64,000 bases of DNA from Idiomarina seosinensis (GTDB lineage Bacteria; Pseudomonadota; Gammaproteobacteria; Enterobacterales; Alteromonadaceae). The translations under genes were made by a program, and so were the position numbers. A model generated the notes under the pieces. It did not search any database, was not told the origin of the DNA, and saw only the letters and a program-made list of their open reading frames with translations. This document shows, piece by piece, positions 60,272-64,000 of this stretch (positions within the stretch are counted from its first letter, which is position 1; each line of letters starts with the position of its first letter). Where the stretch lies: contig NZ_PIQF01000001.1 of the NCBI RefSeq assembly GCF_003987275.1, positions 744,001 to 808,000 of the forward strand. The letters run 5' to 3'.

Positions 60272-61372
60272 CTACCCAATTTTTAACATGGCATCAATAA
60301 AGGCCTGGTTTTCTTCTTTTAAGCCAATACTAACGCGTAAATGATTGGGTAATTGGTAACCACCGACAGGCCGCACAATAATCCCTTCGTGCAACAGTTT
60401 TTCATAAATATCCATCGCCTTCGGACCAAACTCTATGGTTAGGAAATTACCGTACGATGGGATATAATCGTAGCCCTGCTGCTGGCAAAACTCGACCAAT
60501 TGTTTCATACCCTGTTGATTGACCTGAACCGCCTGCTGCAGATAGTCATGGTCGTCTAATACCACCTCTGCTGCCTTCAGCGATAAAGCATTGACGTTAA
60601 ACGGCTGACGAATGCGATTCATAAGGTCAGCTATTTCTGTACTACTGACTGCATACCCAGCACGAAGTCCTGCTAAACCGTAGGCTTTAGAAAAGGTGCG
60701 TGAAACCACCAAATTAGGATAATGCTGCAGCCAGTCAATAGACGGTGCGCGTTCTGGCTCGGGTACATATTCGTAATAAGCCTCATCAAGCACGACAATC
60801 ACATGCGGAGGTACTTTATCTAAGAAATCTTTTATCTGTTCAGTGGTCAAAAAAGTGCCGGTTGGATTATTGGGGTTAGCCACAAAAATCATTTTAGTTT
60901 TATCAGTAACGGCTGCGGCCATTGCCTCTAAGTCGTGACCATAATCTTTTGCCGGAACTGCCACCCCTTTGGCCCCAATTGCCTGAGTAACTAATGGGTA
61001 AACAACAAAGGCGTGCTGGGAGAATATAACCTCTTCTTCGGCACTCACAAAAGTACGAGCGAGAATCTCTAATACATCGTTAGAGCCGTTGCCCAGGGTA
61101 ATCTGCTGTGGTTCAACCCGGTGCAGTTCAGCCAGCTTACTTTTTAGATAAAAACCGTTGGCATCGGGATACCGAATTAAATTACTGAGTTCTGCCTGTA
61201 ACGCAGTACGCACCTTCTCACTCAAACCTAAAGGGTTTTCATTAGAAGCAAGCTTAACTACATGGGATAATCCCAGTTCCCGTTGCAATTCATCCATTGG
61301 TTTACCGGCTTGATAGGGTTGTAATTTTTTAACCCCAGAGTTTGCCGCCGCTGTTGCATCAAAAGCTGCCAT
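60272..61372 (-). CDS. hisC: Histidinol-phosphate / aromatic amino acid aminotransferase
   Basis: A 366-residue PLP fold-type I enzyme of the HisC family. LASNENPLG at the N-terminus, the PLP lysine in SRTFSKAYGLAGLR, and FVANPNNPTGT are diagnostic. In this chromosomal position (between serC and aroA) Pseudomonas carries a broad HisH-b aminotransferase active in phenylalanine, tyrosine and histidine synthesis; dual function is inferred. I use the ATG at 61372 rather than an in-frame GTG at 61378. Confidence 0.93.
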   Translation of the reverse strand: MAAFDATAAANSGVKKLQPYQAGKPMDELQRELGLSHVVKLASNENPLGLSEKVRTALQAELSNLIRYPDANGFYLKSKLAELHRVEPQQITLGNGSNDVLEILARTFVSAEEEVIFSQHAFVVYPLVTQAIGAKGVAVPAKDYGHDLEAMAAAVTDKTKMIFVANPNNPTGTFLTTEQIKDFLDKVPPHVIVVLDEAYYEYVPEPERAPSIDWLQHYPNLVVSRTFSKAYGLAGLRAGYAVSSTEIADLMNRIRQPFNVNALSLKAAEVVLDDHDYLQQAVQVNQQGMKQLVEFCQQQGYDYIPSYGNFLTIEFGPKAMDIYEKLLHEGIIVRPVGGYQLPNHLRVSIGLKEENQAFIDAMLKIG

Positions 61373-61414
61373 AGTCACTACCTATTCTTGTTGTTTTTAT
61401 ATGGGTTTTGTCTT

Positions 61415-62500
61415 TTATAGTTTGCGCTGAAATTGATCCATAAAGTCTATCAGGGTTTGAACGCCCGCTATTGGCATAGCGTTGTAGAGACTGGCTCGCA
61501 TACCACCGACAAACCGGTGGCCTTTTAAGCCAATCAGGCCAGCCGCTGCTGCTTCCTGTAAGAACTTTTGGTCTAAACTATCGTCTGCTAATTGGAATGG
61601 AACATTCATTATCGACCGATAATCAGGATGTACTTCATTGCGATAGAACTCTGATTGATCGACGTAATCGTAAAGCAGCTGGGCCTTTTGCTGATTAAGC
61701 TGACCGATTCCTGCAAGCCCACCCTGACGTTTTAACCATTGGAACACCAGACCTGACAAATACCAGGCAAAGGTATTCGGCGTGTTGTACATAGAACCAT
61801 CTTTTGCCTGCAGCTGATAATCCATAATTGAACTCAGCTCTGGCTGCGGCTCACCTAACAGATCCTTTTTTACGATCGCAATCGCAAACCCCGACGGACC
61901 AATATTTTTCTGCGCACCCGCGTAAATAATACCAAACTTGCTTACATCTAAAGGCTCCGACAGTATATTGGAAGACATATCTGCAACTAAAGGAGCCTCA
62001 ATTCCCGCGGGTGGTGTATGCAAGGCAATACCATCAACCGTTTCGTTGGTACAATAGTGAAAGTAGGCCGCATTGTCAGACAACTGCCACTGCTCTTGTG
62101 GCGCAATCGCCTTGCCCTTACCTGTTTCCAGGCAACCGCCAGCTACATTTACCTTGCTAACGTACTTCGCCGCTTCACGAATGGCATAACCCGACCAGAT
62201 ACCAGTGTCCAGGTAGTCAACCGTAGCGCTCTTTGCAGCGATATTTTGTGGTACCGCAGAAAACTGGCCACGGCCACCACCTTGCAGAAACAAGACCTCG
62301 TAATCGTCCGTGATATTCAATAAGTCACGTAAGTCTTGCTCGGCCTGACGCGCCATTTTCACGTATGCCGGATCTCGATGCGAAAATTCCATCACCGAGA
62401 CACCGGTATTATTCCAATTCAAAAGTTCTTCCCGCGCCTGCTGCATGACTTCCTTAGGAAGCATCGCCGGGCCGGCAGAAAAGTTGAACAGATCACTCAT
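61415..62500 (-). CDS. serC: Phosphoserine aminotransferase
   Basis: SerC (361 aa) makes phosphoserine from 3-phosphohydroxypyruvate and also serves vitamin B6 synthesis. [12 protein letters not shown] at the N-terminus, the PLP lysine in [10 protein letters not shown], and [10 protein letters not shown] are family motifs. It overlaps the gyrA stop by 8 nt, so it is probably cotranscribed with gyrA. Confidence 0.97.
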   Translation of the reverse strand: MSDLFNFSAGPAMLPKEVMQQAREELLNWNNTGVSVMEFSHRDPAYVKMARQAEQDLRDLLNITDDYEVLFLQGGGRGQFSAVPQNIAAKSATVDYLDTGIWSGYAIREAAKYVSKVNVAGGCLETGKGKAIAPQEQWQLSDNAAYFHYCTNETVDGIALHTPPAGIEAPLVADMSSNILSEPLDVSKFGIIYAGAQKNIGPSGFAIAIVKKDLLGEPQPELSSIMDYQLQAKDGSMYNTPNTFAWYLSGLVFQWLKRQGGLAGIGQLNQQKAQLLYDYVDQSEFYRNEVHPDYRSIMNVPFQLADDSLDQKFLQEAAAAGLIGLKGHRFVGGMRASLYNAMPIAGVQTLIDFMDQFQRKL

Positions 62501-64000
62501 CGTTATTGCCTTCAGCCTTTTCTTCAGTGTCAGTTGTTTCCGTTGCTTCTGCGTCGATCACTTCATCTTCTTCTTCCATCTCATCGATACGCTGCAAACC
62601 AACTACTTTCTCGTCATCGGCCGTTCTAATAAGGCGAACGCCCTGCGTGTTTCGACCGACTACAGAAACTTCATGGACACGAGTTCGAACCAACGTACCT
62701 TTGTTACTGATCAGCATGATTTCGTTACCATCGATAACTTCCATCGCGCCAACTACAGGGCCATTACGTTCGCTGACTTTAATTGAGACAACACCTTTAG
62801 TTGCACGGCTCTTAGTTGGATACTCACCCACTGGCGTACGCTTACCAAAGCCGTTTTCAGTCACGGTTAGTATTGCCGCTTCCTGTTCTTCGTATTCACG
62901 CGGCACAATTAACGAGACCATCTGTTGACCCGGCTCCATGCGAATACCGCGTACACCGGTCGCGGTACGTCCCATAGAACGAACCTGATCCTCTTTAAAG
63001 CGCACGACTTTACCGGCATCTGAGAACAACATAATTTCTTGGTTGCCGTCCGTGATATCAACACCAATTAACTCGTCACCTTCATTTAAATTAAGAGCAA
63101 TGATGCCGCCATTACGTGGGCGTGAGTAATCTGCCAATGGAGTCTTTTTCACCGTACCGTTTTTGGTGGCCATAATGACAAATTTATCATCGGGGTAATC
63201 ACGCGTTGGCAATATTGCCGTGATCCGTTCATTCGATTCCAGCGGCAATAAATTAACAATCGGTTTACCACGCGACGCCCTGCTAGCCAGCGGTAACTGA
63301 TATACTTTCATCCAGTAGATACGGCCATGGGTTGAGAAGCAAAGAATCGTGTCGTGTGTGTTTGCCACCCACAAGCGCTCGACGAAATCTTCATCTTTCA
63401 TCTTAGTCGCAGCTTTTCCCTTACCACCCCGTTTTTGCGCTTCGTATTCAGTTAATGGCTGATATTTAACGTAGCCTTCGTGTGACAGGGTTAACACGAC
63501 ATCTTCTTCGTTAATTAAATCTTCCATGCTGATGTCGTGCGCAGCGGCGGTAATTTCTGTGCGGCGCTGGTCACCAAAGTTATCGCGTACTTCAACCAGT
63601 TCATCATGAATAACTTCCATCAAACGTTCTGTTGAACGCAAGATTTTCAGTAGTTCAGCAATCTGATCCAAGATGCCTTTGTATTCTTCCAGGATTTTTT
63701 CGTGCTCAAGGCCTGTTAACTTATGTAGACGAAGATCGAGAATCGCCTGCGCCTGTTCTTCGGTCAGGTAATAATGGCCATCGCGAATGCCGTATTCTTC
63801 TGGCAAGTGATCAGGTCGCGCTGCATCAACACCGGTGGCTTCTAGCATCGCGCTTACGCCACCCAATTTCCAACTGCGTGAAGTTAATCCTGCTTTTGCC
63901 TCTGCTGGCGTTGGCGAGCGCCGAATCAGCTCGATCACTTCATCAATATTGGCCAGCGCAATTGCTAAGCCTTCTAAGGTATGCGCACGTTCACGAGCTT
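62493..64000 (-). CDS. gyrA: DNA gyrase subunit A, C-terminal part (partial)
   Basis: The gene enters from beyond the window; about 500 codons are present, starting at [20 protein letters not shown] (near residue 350 of the E. coli protein). The end of the breakage-reunion domain and the coiled coil are followed by the six-bladed DNA-wrapping domain with its GyrA-box QKRGGKG. The C-terminal tail is strongly acidic ([13 protein letters not shown] and beyond), a usual modulator of wrapping. The active-site tyrosine and quinolone-resistance region lie outside the window. Confidence 0.97.
   Translation of the reverse strand, partial: ARERAHTLEGLAIALANIDEVIELIRRSPTPAEAKAGLTSRSWKLGGVSAMLEATGVDAARPDHLPEEYGIRDGHYYLTEEQAQAILDLRLHKLTGLEHEKILEEYKGILDQIAELLKILRSTERLMEVIHDELVEVRDNFGDQRRTEITAAAHDISMEDLINEEDVVLTLSHEGYVKYQPLTEYEAQKRGGKGKAATKMKDEDFVERLWVANTHDTILCFSTHGRIYWMKVYQLPLASRASRGKPIVNLLPLESNERITAILPTRDYPDDKFVIMATKNGTVKKTPLADYSRPRNGGIIALNLNEGDELIGVDITDGNQEIMLFSDAGKVVRFKEDQVRSMGRTATGVRGIRMEPGQQMVSLIVPREYEEQEAAILTVTENGFGKRTPVGEYPTKSRATKGVVSIKVSERNGPVVGAMEVIDGNEIMLISNKGTLVRTRVHEVSVVGRNTQGVRLIRTADDEKVVGLQRIDEMEEEDEVIDAEATETTDTEEKAEGNNDE

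Overview
The window is ordinary chromosomal core sequence from a Gammaproteobacterium. Protein style and gene order (ccoIS/uspE/ttcA, mnmA-hflD-purB, ppsA/ppsR, bioA|bioBFCD, rne|rluC, the fab cluster, gyrA-serC-hisC-aroA-cmk-rpsA-ihfB) point to the Alteromonadales. An Idiomarina-like marine bacterium is my best guess, inferred from sequence style and not proven. Coding density is very high, with many 1-11 nt start/stop overlaps. I see no tRNA, rRNA, insertion sequence, prophage, CRISPR array or recent island.

Region 1 (1-6031) holds the end of the cbb3 oxidase operon (ccoO', ccoQ, ccoP), a terminator, the oxidase/copper assembly genes ccoH-ccoI-ccoS, a TauE/SafE-like membrane protein and uspE. 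Two usual neighbours, ccoG and fnr, are absent from their expected places. Region 2 (6130-14917) covers RNA modification and translation-linked genes: ttcA, a Bax/glucosaminidase-like protein with a membrane partner, rluE, mnmA-hflD-purB-roxA, then leucine dehydrogenase behind a palindromic operator candidate.

Region 3 (14921-29925) centres on PEP and aromatic supply (ppsA with its regulator ppsR, a class II DAHP synthase, a DUF1338 oxygenase-like protein, a YdiJ-type FAD/Fe-S dehydrogenase), then htpX and the biotin cluster bioBFCD divergent from bioA with a probable BirA operator. Region 4 (30028-37960) contains asnS, a nitroreductase, sppA, ansA, an NSS-family sodium symporter and an isolated prpD.

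Region 5 (38031-49814, all minus strand) is the lipid/DNA/envelope superoperon rluC-HAD-maf-yceD-rpmF-plsX-fabHDG-acpP-pabC-mltG-tmk-holB-pilZ-like-tatD. Its order resembles the Pseudomonas cluster, but fabF is missing and a strong terminator lies between acpP and pabC. A possible small RNA lies beyond tatD. Region 6 (49815-53337) is rne with a roughly 0.5 kb untranslated leader and a repeat-rich scaffold tail. Region 7 (53350-64000, minus strand) is comEA, pyrF, lapB, lapA, ihfB, rpsA, cmk, aroA, hisC, serC and the 3' two-thirds of gyrA. It is a shortened mixed-function supraoperon without pheA and tyrA.

I did not find a convincing new multi-gene system. The better leads are regulatory: terminators embedded in the coding ends of convergent neighbours, the candidate RNA at 38031-38113, the rne leader, the leucine dehydrogenase operator, the near-leaderless yceD promoter, and the gene losses from conserved clusters.
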